This document shows, piece by piece, positions 27,464 to 36,841 of a stretch of 64,000 nucleotides of DNA. Numbering within the stretch: position 1 is the stretch's first letter; each line of letters begins with the position of its first letter. Below the pieces are notes generated by a model. That model did not search any database and had not been told where the DNA came from. It saw nothing but the letters and a program-made list of their open reading frames with translations. The translations under genes and the position numbers were made by a program. Origin of the DNA: Mycolicibacterium mucogenicum DSM 44124 (GTDB taxonomy: Bacteria; Actinomycetota; Actinomycetes; Mycobacteriales; Mycobacteriaceae); the NCBI RefSeq assembly GCF_005670685.2, contig NZ_CP062008.1, positions 1,178,001 to 1,242,000 on the forward strand, in the 5' to 3' direction.

Positions 27464-28315
27464 CTAGATATCCTGCGGCCGGGTCTGGGCCGGGCGGCGT
27501 GGCGGGGGAGTGGCGCCGCCCGACGGACCGGCTGCCGGATCCGCGCCCCCGTCACCCGCGACACCGGCCGTGCCACGGTGCTCGACCGACAGAATCCGCT
27601 TGTCGTCCTCGCCCTTCTCGTGGCGCTCCGGGTCCCGACGTTCCCGGTCCCGATCATCAGCGTCCGGCTTGTCATGTTCGCCAACGGAATTCACGTCACC
27701 GGAGTCGCTCAGTCCGCCCAGTCCGGCTCCGGCCGCGTGCCCGGCACCGACACCGTCCGCCCCACCCAGTCCGCCGAGCAGCCCGCCCAAGACGCCACTC
27801 ACGCCCTGCGCGATCTGCCCGGGAATCTGCCCCAACGCCTGCGCGACACCCTGCGCGATCTGTCCGGCCTGCTGGCCCACCTGACCGATCGTCTGCGCGG
27901 CGTCGCCACCACCGGCGGCCGGCGAACCCGGCACCGCCGCACCGAGCCCGCCCGGCGTACCGGCACTGACGCCGCCACCACCGCCGGGTATGCCCTCAGC
28001 GACCGAGGACAGCCCACGTGCGCCCTGCTCGTCACCGGCCCGGTACGACTCAGCAGCACGGTGCAACTGCTCGGACAGCTGCTGACCGGCGGCGCCCGTC
28101 GACTGCAGGATGCTGTCGCGGCGCGCCATGACCCCACCCAGCGCCGTATTCATGCCGTGAGCGATCAGCCCGTGCGTCGCCGCAGGACCGGCCGGGCCGA
28201 CCGACTGGCCAATACCCGCACCGTTCTGGAGCTGACCGAGCCCGGCCGCGACGGCATCGTGCACCCGGGCCATGCCCAGCACACCCTCGGTATTGACGTA
28301 CAGCGGATCGCCCAT
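27464..28315 (-). CDS. Putative type VII secretion substrate (EspC/DUF2580-like)
   Basis: 283 residues. Residues 1-100 are mainly helical without charge clusters (LGMARVHDAVAAGLGQLQNG, then RDSILQSTGAAGQQLSEQLHRAAESYRAGDEQ), resembling the EspC/DUF2580 helical hairpin of ESX substrates; the RAAESYRAGDEQ stretch fits the YxxxD/E export signal (Tyr92 with Glu96). Residues about 105-205 are Gly/Ala/Gln-rich and the tail is highly charged then proline-rich. No signal peptide. It sits just downstream of the ATPase gene on the same strand. The assignment is by pattern only. Confidence 0.55.
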   Translation of the reverse strand: MGDPLYVNTEGVLGMARVHDAVAAGLGQLQNGAGIGQSVGPAGPAATHGLIAHGMNTALGGVMARRDSILQSTGAAGQQLSEQLHRAAESYRAGDEQGARGLSSVAEGIPGGGGGVSAGTPGGLGAAVPGSPAAGGGDAAQTIGQVGQQAGQIAQGVAQALGQIPGQIAQGVSGVLGGLLGGLGGADGVGAGHAAGAGLGGLSDSGDVNSVGEHDKPDADDRDRERRDPERHEKGEDDKRILSVEHRGTAGVAGDGGADPAAGPSGGATPPPRRPAQTRPQDI

Positions 28316-28385
28316 GACCTGCCCCTCGAAGATCTGTTGCGGTCAATCCTATGGCGGCGTCGACGACCTGCCCTGCGGCAAATGG

Positions 28386-30092
28386 TCAGCTGCGTTCGGC
28401 GGCGACCTCCGCCGCCACGGCGTGAGCCTGCCTGGCGAACGCACAGTCGACGCCGACTCGGCCGAAACAGTCCGCGGCCCGGACGTCGCCCAACAACGCC
28501 GCGTCGTGCAATGCGCGCAGCGCCACCGCTGACTGGCCGCCGCGCTCGGCGGCGCGGAACGCATCGCGGGCGGCAGCGATCGCGCCGTGCCGGTCCCGCC
28601 GCGCCGCGTTGGTCCAGGCGCGGGCCAGCGCCAGTTCGGGTGCGAACAGCATCGATTTCAGGCCGTGCCTGGCCTCGGCACGGGCCAGTGCCCGGCCCGC
28701 CTCGGCGGTCGCCCCGCGCTGACCGAGCGCCCGCGCCAGCAGCATCCACGCCAGCGGGCCCCACGAATATCCGGTGCGCCCCAGCGCTTTCGCCGCGTCC
28801 TGCAGCAATTCGATCGCCGGGTCGAGCTCGCCCCGGGCGATGAGCACGTCGGCCAACAGCACCTCCCCGATGGCGCGCCCGGGCTGTTGGGACTGCGTGA
28901 AATCGATCAGCTCCTGCGCCAGCTGCTGAGCTCCCTCCGGCTCACCGGTCAACAGCAGGGCCGTGGTCTGCCCGAACCCACTGGTGAACCGCAACAGCCC
29001 CGGCTGCCCGGCGGCCAGCGCGCGCTCGGCGAAGGCGTCCACCTCGGCCAACCGGCCCGTGCGGGCACAGCTCAGCGCCGCCGCCGATGCCGCCCAGCCG
29101 ATGGCCGTGTCGCTCGGGTCAGGACTGGACAGCACCGAGTCGGCCAGCTGCATGGCCCGGTTGAGGTTGCCGGCGTTCATCGCGAACGTCGCCGACAACG
29201 CCTCCAGGGTGACCTGCGCCGCCGGCGTCTGGACCCGGCTGCGGACGGTGCGCAGGAAGGCCGTCGCGCGCTCGGGCTCGGACAGCATCCAGAACTGGTT
29301 GGCCGCGCGAGGCAGCGCCCACATCATCAACGCGGGCTCGGTCAGTGCGGCCGCGTCGACCTCGGCCAGCACGGCATCGGCGTCCAGGCCGCGCCCCTGC
29401 CAGGCCAGCGCGTAGCTCAACGTCACCCGGGTGGCCAGGCCGCCGGCCGGCAGCGCGGCCCGCCCCAGCCGTTCCGCCAGTTCGAGATCGCCCAGCCGGA
29501 GGGCATCGTCGGCCGCGGCCGCCAGCTCGGCGACAGGTAGGGCGTCACCGCCGTCGAGTGCCCGCACTGCGCGCCGCAGCCGGCCGACGACGCCGTCGCT
29601 GTCCAGCGCCGGCTGCGGGTCAGCAGCGGGGGACGCGACGGGAGAAACCGGCCCGTCGGCCGTCACCGGTACCACCAGCCGATCCCGTACGAGTGTCGAA
29701 ATGCCCTCGGGCAGAGACTGATTCGATTCCGCCGTGACGATGACCCGGGCCGCTCCCGACACGGCGAGCTGGTAGACCAGCGACGCCGACAACCGGTCGA
29801 GCAGATGTCCGTCGTCCACGACCAACAGCAGTTCGGTCCCGAGCGCCTCTCGCGCCGCGCGCAACACCTGAACCGTCCGGCCCGTCTCGGGCACCGTGAA
29901 CAACCGCTCGAAGGCGCCGAACGGCACCCGGGAGTCGGCCGCGGTGCCGGTGATCCAGGCTGCGCGCTCGAAGTCGGGCGCCAGCTCGTCGTATGCGGCC
30001 CGCGCGGATGTGGTCTTGCCGGACCCGCGGGCACCGGTCAGCAGCGCACCGGACCGGGTTTCGACGCCCGCTTTGAGCTGGCTCAGCACCAC
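28386..30092 (-). CDS. STAND-like ATPase with TPR-like repeats
   Basis: 568 residues, GTG start. Walker A GARGSGKTT near residue 20 and Walker B-like LLLVVDDGHLLDRL near residue 90 form an AAA/STAND-type NTPase. The rest (about 180-560) is a run of Ala/Leu-rich helical repeats like those of LuxR/MalT-type regulators, but there is no C-terminal LuxR helix-turn-helix. It may be a signalling ATPase acting through protein contacts. Position and length fit Rv1204c. The type VII-like gene follows after 70 bp. Confidence 0.72.
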   Translation of the reverse strand: MVLSQLKAGVETRSGALLTGARGSGKTTSARAAYDELAPDFERAAWITGTAADSRVPFGAFERLFTVPETGRTVQVLRAAREALGTELLLVVDDGHLLDRLSASLVYQLAVSGAARVIVTAESNQSLPEGISTLVRDRLVVPVTADGPVSPVASPAADPQPALDSDGVVGRLRRAVRALDGGDALPVAELAAAADDALRLGDLELAERLGRAALPAGGLATRVTLSYALAWQGRGLDADAVLAEVDAAALTEPALMMWALPRAANQFWMLSEPERATAFLRTVRSRVQTPAAQVTLEALSATFAMNAGNLNRAMQLADSVLSSPDPSDTAIGWAASAAALSCARTGRLAEVDAFAERALAAGQPGLLRFTSGFGQTTALLLTGEPEGAQQLAQELIDFTQSQQPGRAIGEVLLADVLIARGELDPAIELLQDAAKALGRTGYSWGPLAWMLLARALGQRGATAEAGRALARAEARHGLKSMLFAPELALARAWTNAARRDRHGAIAAARDAFRAAERGGQSAVALRALHDAALLGDVRAADCFGRVGVDCAFARQAHAVAAEVAAERS

Positions 30093-30145
30093 GGTCCGAT
30101 CCTATGGCTGTGCGACGCGCGGGACGGCTCGATTAGCGTTGCGGT

Positions 30146-30709
30146 GTGACAACCGAAAATGCCTACGCCGTCTGTGTCTACTGCGCCGCCGGTCCCCGTC
30201 ATCCCGAATTGCTCACCCTCGCGGGCGATGTCGGCCGGGCGATCGCGGCGAGAGGCTGGACGCTCGTGTCCGGCGGCGGCAACGTCTCGGCCATGGGCGC
30301 CGTCGCCGACGGAGCCCGCGAGAACGGCGGCCGCACCATCGGCGTCATCCCGAAGAAACTGGTGCACCGTGAGCTGGCCGACGTGAACGCCAGCGAACTG
30401 ATCGTCACCGACACCATGCGCGAGCGGAAGCAGATCATGGAGGACCGGTCCGACGCCTTCATCGCGCTGCCCGGCGGCATCGGCACCCTCGAGGAGTTCT
30501 TCGAGGCCTGGACTGCCGGCTACCTCAACATGCACGACAAGCCGCTGGTGATGCTCGATCCGCACGGCCACTACGACGGCCTCCTGGCCTGGCTGCACAC
30601 TCTGGTCGACAGCGGCTACGTCCAGCAGGAGGCGTTGGACCGGCTGGTGGTCGTCAAAGACGTCGATGAGGCCATGGCTGCTTGTGCGCCGCGTGACATC
30701 GCTCACTAG
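30146..30709 (+). CDS. LOG family protein (nucleotide 5'-monophosphate phosphoribohydrolase)
   Basis: 187 residues, GTG start. The LOG/lysine-decarboxylase-like fold has its two signature blocks: SGGGNVSAMG (usually SGGGxxGLMG) and PGGIGTLEEFFE, plus the Arg of MRERK. LOG enzymes cleave ribose-5-phosphate from N6-modified AMP, releasing cytokinin-type bases; Rv1205 is the recognised mycobacterial member and sits in the same place. Divergent from the STAND ATPase, 11 bp before fadD6 in the same direction. Confidence 0.9.
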   Translation: MTTENAYAVCVYCAAGPRHPELLTLAGDVGRAIAARGWTLVSGGGNVSAMGAVADGARENGGRTIGVIPKKLVHRELADVNASELIVTDTMRERKQIMEDRSDAFIALPGGIGTLEEFFEAWTAGYLNMHDKPLVMLDPHGHYDGLLAWLHTLVDSGYVQQEALDRLVVVKDVDEAMAACAPRDIAH

Positions 30710-30720
30710 GCTCACCGGGC

Positions 30721-32502
30721 ATGAGTGACGAGACATCACGCACCGGCGTCGGGCTGCTCGATATTGCTAAGCAACTGCCCGGTTTTCTGTCCGACGCCCC
30801 GGTGATCCTTCGGGGCCTGATCACCGGCTTCGGTGCCAGCCCGACGGCGAAGACGTCCATCGGCAAGGTGTTCCAGGAACGCGCCGAAGCCAACAAGGAC
30901 AAGGTCTTCATCAAGTTCGACGACCAGCGCATCACCTATGGCCAGGCCAACGCGACGGTGAACCGCTACGCGTCGGTGCTCGCGGCCAAGGGCGTCGGCC
31001 CCGGCTCTGTGGTCGGCATCATGCTGCGCAACTCGCCCGACGCCGTCCTCCTGATGCTGGCGACGGTCAAGTGCGGCGCGGTCGCCGGAATGATCAACTA
31101 CAACCAGCGCGGCAACGTCCTGGCGCACAGCCTCGGCCTGCTCGGCGCCAAGGTTCTGGTCACCGAGTCGGACTTCCACGAGCCCGTCATCGAGTGCGGT
31201 GCCGATGCGGAGCTGACGAAGGGCCTCATGTCGGTCGAGGAGCTGCGCGAGCAGGCCGTCGGCCAGTCGACCGCCAACCCGGTGGGCACCAGCCAGATCC
31301 TGGCCAAGGAGAAGGCGTTCTACATCTTCACCTCGGGCACCACCGGCCTGCCCAAGGCCAGCGTCATGACGCACTATCGCTGGCTGCGCGCCCTCGGCGG
31401 GTTCGGTGGGCTGGGGCTGCGCCTGAACAGCAGCGACACCCTGTACTGCTGCCTGCCGCTGTACCACAACAACGCACTGACGGTGGCGACGTCCTCGGCC
31501 CTCAACGCCGGTGCGGCGCTCGCGCTGGGCAAGTCGTTCTCCGCCTCGCGGTTCTGGGACGAGGTCATCAAGTACGACGCCACCGCGTTCATCTACATCG
31601 GCGAGATCTGCGGCTACCTGCTGAACCAGCCGCCCAAGCCCACCGACCGGGCACACAAGGTCCGGGTCATCGCCGGCAACGGACTGCGCCCCGCGATCTG
31701 GGACGAGTTCACCTCACGCTTCGGCATCAAGCGGGTGTGCGAGTTCTACGCCGCCAGCGAGGGCAACACCGGCTTCGTCAACGTCTTCAACATCGACAAG
31801 ACCACGGGCATCTGCCCGTCGCCCGTCGTCTACGTGGAATACGACCTGGAGACCGGCGAGCCGGCCCGCGGCCCCGACGGCCGGCTGCGCAAGGTCAAGC
31901 GCGGCGAACCGGGCCTGTTGCTCAGCAAGGTCAACAACCTGCAGCCGTTCGACGGCTACACCGACAAGGCCGCCAGCGAGAAGAAGCTGGTGCGCAACGC
32001 CTTCAAGGACGGCGACGTCTGGTTCAACACCGGTGACCTGATGCGGTCGCAGGGCTTCGCGCACGCCGCGTTCGCCGACCGGCTCGGCGACACCTTCCGG
32101 TGGAAGGGCGAAAACGTGGCCACCACCGAGGTCGAGGCCGCGCTCGGCGCCGACGACCAGGTGGAGGAGTGCACCGTGTACGGCGTCGAGGTGCCGGGCT
32201 GCGGCGGCCGCGCCGGCATGGCGTCGGTGCAGTTGCGCGACGGCGCCGAATTCGACGGCGCCCGCCTGGCCAAGGCGGGCTTCGAGCACCTGCCCGCCTA
32301 TGCGGTGCCGCTGTTCATCCGGATCGTGCCCGAGCTGGCGCACACCTCGACGTTCAAGAACCAGAAGGTCGACCTGCGCAAGCAGGGCTACGGCGACGAG
32401 GTGAAAGACCCGATCTACGTGCTGGCGGGCCGCGACGAGGGCTACGTGCCGTTCTACCCCGAGTACCCCGCCGAGGTGAAGGACGGCAAGAAGCCGCGTT
32501 AG
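30721..32502 (+). CDS. fadD6: Long/very-long-chain acyl-CoA synthetase FadD6
   Basis: 593 residues, ATG start. AMP-binding motif FTSGTTGLPKA, CEFYAASEG and NTGDLM are those of the FATP/VLACS branch of adenylate-forming enzymes. It activates long-chain fatty acids to acyl-CoA for lipid metabolism. Same position and size as Rv1206. It begins 11 bp after the LOG gene. It ends at the start of a strong palindrome shared with the convergent glycosyltransferase gene. Confidence 0.9.
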   Translation: MSDETSRTGVGLLDIAKQLPGFLSDAPVILRGLITGFGASPTAKTSIGKVFQERAEANKDKVFIKFDDQRITYGQANATVNRYASVLAAKGVGPGSVVGIMLRNSPDAVLLMLATVKCGAVAGMINYNQRGNVLAHSLGLLGAKVLVTESDFHEPVIECGADAELTKGLMSVEELREQAVGQSTANPVGTSQILAKEKAFYIFTSGTTGLPKASVMTHYRWLRALGGFGGLGLRLNSSDTLYCCLPLYHNNALTVATSSALNAGAALALGKSFSASRFWDEVIKYDATAFIYIGEICGYLLNQPPKPTDRAHKVRVIAGNGLRPAIWDEFTSRFGIKRVCEFYAASEGNTGFVNVFNIDKTTGICPSPVVYVEYDLETGEPARGPDGRLRKVKRGEPGLLLSKVNNLQPFDGYTDKAASEKKLVRNAFKDGDVWFNTGDLMRSQGFAHAAFADRLGDTFRWKGENVATTEVEAALGADDQVEECTVYGVEVPGCGGRAGMASVQLRDGAEFDGARLAKAGFEHLPAYAVPLFIRIVPELAHTSTFKNQKVDLRKQGYGDEVKDPIYVLAGRDEGYVPFYPEYPAEVKDGKKPR

Positions 32503-32507
32503 CCAGG

Positions 32508-32556
32508 GATTTGTGCACGATTATCCGCGGTTACCGCGGATAATCGTGCACAAATC
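32508..32556. repeat. Perfect 24-bp-arm palindrome, copy A
   Basis: Arms 32508-32531 and 32533-32556 are exactly complementary around one base. Outer core GATTTGTGCACGA, inner CCGCGG. It fills the space between the convergent ends of fadD6 and the glycosyltransferase and overlaps the latter's stop codon. It may act as a bidirectional terminator. A second member lies at 42121-42173. Confidence 0.85.
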
Positions 32557-33649
32557 ACACGGTGGCGAGGTGCGCGCTGATCGCGTCGGCGGCCACTTGG
32601 GCGCCGTCCCGTTCGCGGATGTCGGCGCCGATGACGGCCGCCGCCTTGTGGTAGGCGGGGATGACGAGCGCCCGTTGCACGGCAGCCCGAATCTGTTCCA
32701 CGCCAGCCTTTTTCGGTAGCGCGATGCCGGCGCCGGCAGCTTCGATCGCCTTCCCGACGCCCTTCTGGTCGATCAGCGGGTTGGCCGGCATGATGACCAG
32801 CGGCACGTCGAACGACAACGCGCGCATCGTCGTGCTGTGGCCGCCGTGGCCGACCACCAACGACGTCGTCGCGAGGACCTCGTCGTGGTCCAGCCAGTCG
32901 TGCAGCGTGGCGTTGGCCGGAACCCGCAACCCCGCGGTGTCGATGCTGGCGCCCGCGGTGACGGTGACGTCGACCGGCAACGGGGCGAGCGCGTCGAGGA
33001 TGTTCTGCAGCATCGCCCGCTGGCCACCGAAGCCACATGTGCTGAGGCTGACCAGGATTCGCGGCGTCGCGGCTGCGACGGCTGATTTTGGTGTGCCCTG
33101 CCAGGCCACCCCGGTATGGACGACCGGCGGTGTGCCGCGCATCGGGTCGAGGTCAGCGCGTGCGGCGACGATCTGCAAGGCCTTGGCCCGCTCCGGAGCC
33201 AGCACGTCCAACCCACGTAGCCGTGCGTACCACCCCATCGGGCCGGCGGCAGTGTCCTGAATGGCGCGGTAGAAACAGTGGGCGAACACCACCAACGGGA
33301 TGCCGCTCTTGATGACGTCCGCGATAACCGCGACCAGGAGCGTGTCGACGACGATGGCGTCCGCGCCGTGGCGCCGCGCGGCGTCGAGCACCTGCGGGCC
33401 GAGGCTGCGATCGGTCATCTCGCGGACGAATGTGGTCATGAGGGAGGCCAGCGACCGTGGCGTGGTCGGGTCGAATTCCCTTCCGGTGCTGAAGGTTTCG
33501 AAGGAAAAGCCCGCCGTCTCGACGCGTCCGCGGGCGCCGGTGTGGCCGATGAAATGGACGTCGACGCCGCGCTGCCGGAGTGCGCGGGCAACCGCGAGTT
33601 GTGGCGGGATGTTGCCGCCGCCGTCGACGATGGCCCACAGGATCTTCAT
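32555..33649 (-). CDS. UGT/MGT-type glycosyltransferase
   Basis: 364 residues from ATG 33649, with a ribosome-site-like AGG about 10 bases upstream; a longer start at 33676 is less likely. GT-B fold of the GT1/MurG type: N-terminal GGGNIPPQLAVARALRQRG and GHTGA, a C-terminal donor-site segment VGHGGHSTTMRALSFDVPLV with NPLIDQKGVG. Such enzymes glycosylate lipids or small molecules. Absent between fadD6 and folP2 in M. tuberculosis, so it belongs to an accessory insertion. Confidence 0.8.
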   Translation of the reverse strand: MKILWAIVDGGGNIPPQLAVARALRQRGVDVHFIGHTGARGRVETAGFSFETFSTGREFDPTTPRSLASLMTTFVREMTDRSLGPQVLDAARRHGADAIVVDTLLVAVIADVIKSGIPLVVFAHCFYRAIQDTAAGPMGWYARLRGLDVLAPERAKALQIVAARADLDPMRGTPPVVHTGVAWQGTPKSAVAAATPRILVSLSTCGFGGQRAMLQNILDALAPLPVDVTVTAGASIDTAGLRVPANATLHDWLDHDEVLATTSLVVGHGGHSTTMRALSFDVPLVIMPANPLIDQKGVGKAIEAAGAGIALPKKAGVEQIRAAVQRALVIPAYHKAAAVIGADIRERDGAQVAADAISAHLATV

Positions 33650-33993
33650 GGCTACCTGCCCTTCGGCGTCGTCCATCGGCGGTCGAGGTGGCTTTGCCCT
33701 TGATCGTCAGGCAAACGGGATGCTGTTTCGGTCGGCCGGTCAGATCGAGGGCAACACACCACTAAGACGTCATTTGACCACGATCTTTGCGTGCGCACTG
33801 GAAGGCGGGGTGATTTCGCGAGATTGTTTGCCTTCTGCATGGACGGCGCTGGGATCGTCACGCCGTTGAGGTTGCTGAAAATCGAGGTTCCGTGCATGAT
33901 CTGCTGGCAGTAGCACTTCCGGGGGGTCGTGCGAAGTAAGCGAATATTTGGGGGGCTTCAACCGATGCCTTTTGCAAGGCTGTCGCTTTTCGG
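33650..33993. other. 344-bp intergenic region
   Basis: Divergent spacer between the glycosyltransferase and the metzincin. It is less GC-rich than its surroundings, particularly at 33770-33990. I see no clear palindrome, RNA gene or well-supported ORF in it. A short minus-strand frame (33652-33897) has no ribosome site and unconvincing composition. It presumably holds promoters for both flanking genes. Confidence 0.4.
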
Positions 33994-35235
33994 GTGTGCG
34001 AAGTGAACAGCAGCACCTGGCCCGATCAGTGGCGACGATGGTCGGCGATCGTGGCGATGTGTGCCGTCATCGCCGCAGTCGCGACGTTGGCACTCATGGG
34101 CAGCGATCGGTTCGATTCGATCGCGCTTCCGCAGGCCGAAGCGCAGCCAGCACCCACCGGCCCCACCGGGGGAGGCTCTGGTGGAGGTATGAGCGGACCG
34201 CCGTTTCCATTGCAGCCACCGGGCATGCCTGACGGTCCCGGGGCGTACAACGGAGGGTCGTATCCGGCGCCGGATCAGGGCAACGGGATCTCGATCTACA
34301 ACAGCGGTGCCCCACAGGGCTCTGGGTCTCAGGGCGGTTACCGGCAGGGCCCCAACTATCCGCAGCAGTTGCAGCCGGCCAACGGGACCCAGCCGCCGGA
34401 CTATGACGCCCCACTGCAAACCCCAGAGCCCCAGCGCGCGCCAGAGCGCCCTGTGCAGAACCAGCCGAATGACCAACAGCCACAGCAGAATTCGCAACAG
34501 CAGCAACCGACGACGGTTACGATGACGGTCACCGCTTCCAGTGAACCGGTGACCTCACCGGCGCCGTCGTCGCCGTCCGCATCCGCAGCGACTGGGAACG
34601 ACAACGGGTCCTCGAACGCCGACCAGCAGGAATCCGATACCAAACACGAAAACACCGACGACCGCAGCGACAAGTGTCCCGGCAATGTTGCACCGCTCTA
34701 CGCGAACGACAACGTGGACCCGGCGGAGACGAACCCGATAACGGTCAAGGACTTCAGCCCGTTTGCTGAATTCGGGAATCTCATCAACAACGGATTTGGG
34801 CAGAGCGAGCTCACTTTTCAGATCGCCAGCGGGACACCCGATCGGTTCGCGAAGGCGTTCCGTGAGGCCGCGAAACGATGGAACGCCGCACAGAAGAAGA
34901 TTGATGTCCATGAAGTCGGTCCGACGGGCTGGTACGACTTCATCGGGCCCAGCCTGACGTTCAACGTTCTCGAGTCAGACCCCCCGAAGGCATCCGATGG
35001 CGGTTACTTTCCCGCGGAAACGTCGCTACGTGAAGAACGAATCACCGCCTGGTCCAAGGGCTTTAAGAACATTTCCGACGAGAAGCTGGTCGGAGCAATG
35101 GCCCACGAGATTGGACACGCGCTCGGCCTGGATCACTCGTGCAAGGGTGCGCTGATGTACTACCAGATCGGCATGTGGCAGGCGACCTCGCCAACCCCTC
35201 TTGACGTCACGATTTTCGACATGATCCCCCGATAG
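33994..35235 (+). CDS. Secreted or membrane-anchored metzincin-type zinc protease
   Basis: 413 residues, GTG start (another GTG at 34003). N-terminal signal/anchor about 16-36 (SAIVAMCAVIAAVATLALMG). Residues about 50-230 are low-complexity, rich in Pro, Gln, Ser, Thr and Gly, a wall-spanning type linker. The catalytic domain occupies the last 170 residues: zinc site His371-Glu372-xx-His375-xx-Gly378-xx-His381, with Met388 after it as the Met-turn. This is the matrixin-like signature. Substrate unknown. The lipoprotein gene follows after 13 bp. Not present at this locus in M. tuberculosis. Confidence 0.82.
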   Translation: MCEVNSSTWPDQWRRWSAIVAMCAVIAAVATLALMGSDRFDSIALPQAEAQPAPTGPTGGGSGGGMSGPPFPLQPPGMPDGPGAYNGGSYPAPDQGNGISIYNSGAPQGSGSQGGYRQGPNYPQQLQPANGTQPPDYDAPLQTPEPQRAPERPVQNQPNDQQPQQNSQQQQPTTVTMTVTASSEPVTSPAPSSPSASAATGNDNGSSNADQQESDTKHENTDDRSDKCPGNVAPLYANDNVDPAETNPITVKDFSPFAEFGNLINNGFGQSELTFQIASGTPDRFAKAFREAAKRWNAAQKKIDVHEVGPTGWYDFIGPSLTFNVLESDPPKASDGGYFPAETSLREERITAWSKGFKNISDEKLVGAMAHEIGHALGLDHSCKGALMYYQIGMWQATSPTPLDVTIFDMIPR

Positions 35236-35248
35236 AATCGATGCAATC

Positions 35249-35782
35249 ATGAAGTCTTGCACGCCCGGGCTCGCGCTGGTCACCGCCATGCTGGCAGTCG
35301 CGTCGTGTTCATCAACCCCGCCGCCTGTGCCCGCGTCCGTGGCGGGATGTCCGACGACCAGTGCGCAAACGCTTGAGGACCTGCGCACCGTCGTCGGAGT
35401 CAACAGCGATGTCTTCGTAGCGAAGATCACGGCCCACGAGTCGGTCCGTGACGGTGTTTTCGGTCCCGTCGACACCTACCGTGCAGAAGCGTCGCACCCG
35501 TTAATGGGATCGGCGAACGGAGCCGTCCGGATTGAAGCCGGCACTGAATTGCGCGATGGCAAGCCTTGCCGCTACGGAGTCCCACTTCCGGAAGTGGGCA
35601 CGTCCTATCTGGTTACAGCCGGTTACGACAAAGCGCGCCAGGTGTTCGTTACCGGCGAGGGTCAGGCACCTATGCCCGTTCTGACTGATGCCGAAATTGC
35701 CACGATCGGTACCCCCGAGGAGCCTGCGGCCGTCAAAGACATGCGTGCGGCGATCAAATCGCCGATTCACCCAACAGTCTGA
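35249..35782 (+). CDS. Putative lipoprotein paired with the metzincin
   Basis: 177 residues, ATG start. Signal peptide with lipobox LAVAS-Cys20, so lipid-anchored on the outer face of the membrane. The mature domain (about 30-177) has two further cysteines (Cys34 and Cys109) that could form a disulphide, and a beta-rich look (DVFVAKITAHESVRDGVFG, then GTSYLVTAGYD) reminiscent of TIMP/NTR-like folds. Thirteen bp after the protease stop: very likely an operon partner, possibly an inhibitor or adaptor. That role is inference. Confidence 0.75.
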   Translation: MKSCTPGLALVTAMLAVASCSSTPPPVPASVAGCPTTSAQTLEDLRTVVGVNSDVFVAKITAHESVRDGVFGPVDTYRAEASHPLMGSANGAVRIEAGTELRDGKPCRYGVPLPEVGTSYLVTAGYDKARQVFVTGEGQAPMPVLTDAEIATIGTPEEPAAVKDMRAAIKSPIHPTV

Positions 35783-35953
35783 GATTCACCGTTGGTCTGG
35801 CAGGTCCCCTCGCAGTAGTGCGCGGGACCTTAGTGGCTCGGACAGCCTTGCTCAGCTGCAGATGCGGCCGGTGTGAGGCCAGTGCGGTGGCGGGAAGAAC
35901 CGGCCGCAGCCGCGGAATCAGCGGATTTGCGGCAGCCCGATAGCCTGGGAGTC

Positions 35954-36841
35954 GTGCAGTCCTCCGCAAGGGGCCAGTTCCTGGGTCGCCAGGTGGCCGG
36001 CGATCGCGCGCTGATCATGGCGATCGTCAACCGCACCCCGGATTCCTTCTATGACCGGGGGGCGACCTTCAGCGACGGCGCAGCCAAGGACGCGGCGCAC
36101 CAGAAGATCGCCGAAGGGGCCGACGTCATCGACATCGGCGGCGTCAAAGCGGGACCGGGCAGCACCGTCGACGCCGATGAGGAGATCGCGCGCGTCGTGC
36201 CGTTCATCGAGTGGCTCCGCGGCGAATACCCCGACCAACTGATCAGCGTCGACACCTGGCGCGCGAACGTGGCCAAGCAGGCTTGCGCGGCCGGGGCCGA
36301 CCTGATCAACGACACCTGGGCCGGCGCCGATCCGGGACTGCCCGAGGTGGCCGCCGAATTCGGGGCGGGGCTCGTCTGCTCGCACACCGGCGGTGCCGTG
36401 CCGCGGACCCGGCCCTTTCGCGTCAACTACGGCGTCACCGAACGCGGTGTGGTGGACGACGTCATCGCCGAGGTCACCTCAGCGGCGCAGCATGCCGTCG
36501 ACGTCGGCGTCTCGCGGGACGCCATCCTGATCGACCCGACGCACGATTTCGGCAAGAACACTTACCACGGTCTTAGTTTGTTGCGCCACGTAAAAGATCT
36601 TGTAAATACCGGATGGCCAGTCCTGATGGCCCTGAGTAACAAGGATTTCGTGGGGGAGACTTTAGGTGTCGAACTGACCGAGCGCCTGGAGGGGACGCTG
36701 GCCGCGACGGCACTCGCCGCCGCTGACGGCGCCGCCATGTTCCGGGTGCACGAGGTGGGCCCCACCCGGCGCGTCCTGGAAATGGTCGCGTCGATCCAGG
36801 GCGGGCGTCCACCGAGCCGAACAGTGAGGGGACTCGCGTGA
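35954..36841 (+). CDS. folP2: Dihydropteroate synthase homologue FolP2
   Basis: 295 residues from GTG 35954, chosen by comparison with Rv1207, where GDRALIMAIVNRTPDSF begins near residue 40; an upstream GTG at 35873 would add 27 unconserved residues. TIM-barrel DHPS signatures: NRTPDSF, the DIGGVKAGPG loop (true DHPS has DIGGxSxRPG) and DLINDTW. Mycobacterial FolP2 is reported to lack DHPS activity and lies with gpgS. Its stop overlaps the gpgS start (GTGA), linking it to methylglucose lipopolysaccharide synthesis. Confidence 0.9.
   Translation: MQSSARGQFLGRQVAGDRALIMAIVNRTPDSFYDRGATFSDGAAKDAAHQKIAEGADVIDIGGVKAGPGSTVDADEEIARVVPFIEWLRGEYPDQLISVDTWRANVAKQACAAGADLINDTWAGADPGLPEVAAEFGAGLVCSHTGGAVPRTRPFRVNYGVTERGVVDDVIAEVTSAAQHAVDVGVSRDAILIDPTHDFGKNTYHGLSLLRHVKDLVNTGWPVLMALSNKDFVGETLGVELTERLEGTLAATALAAADGAAMFRVHEVGPTRRVLEMVASIQGGRPPSRTVRGLA

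Noticed and set aside
33652..33897. Minus-strand 81-codon ORF in the 344-bp spacer upstream of the metzincin
   Set aside because: No ribosome site, overlaps the promoter region of the glycosyltransferase, no family resemblance.
35783..35953. In-frame GTG at 35873 as folP2 start
   Set aside because: The added 27 residues are unlike FolP2 of M. tuberculosis; GTG 35954 fits the conserved N-terminus better.
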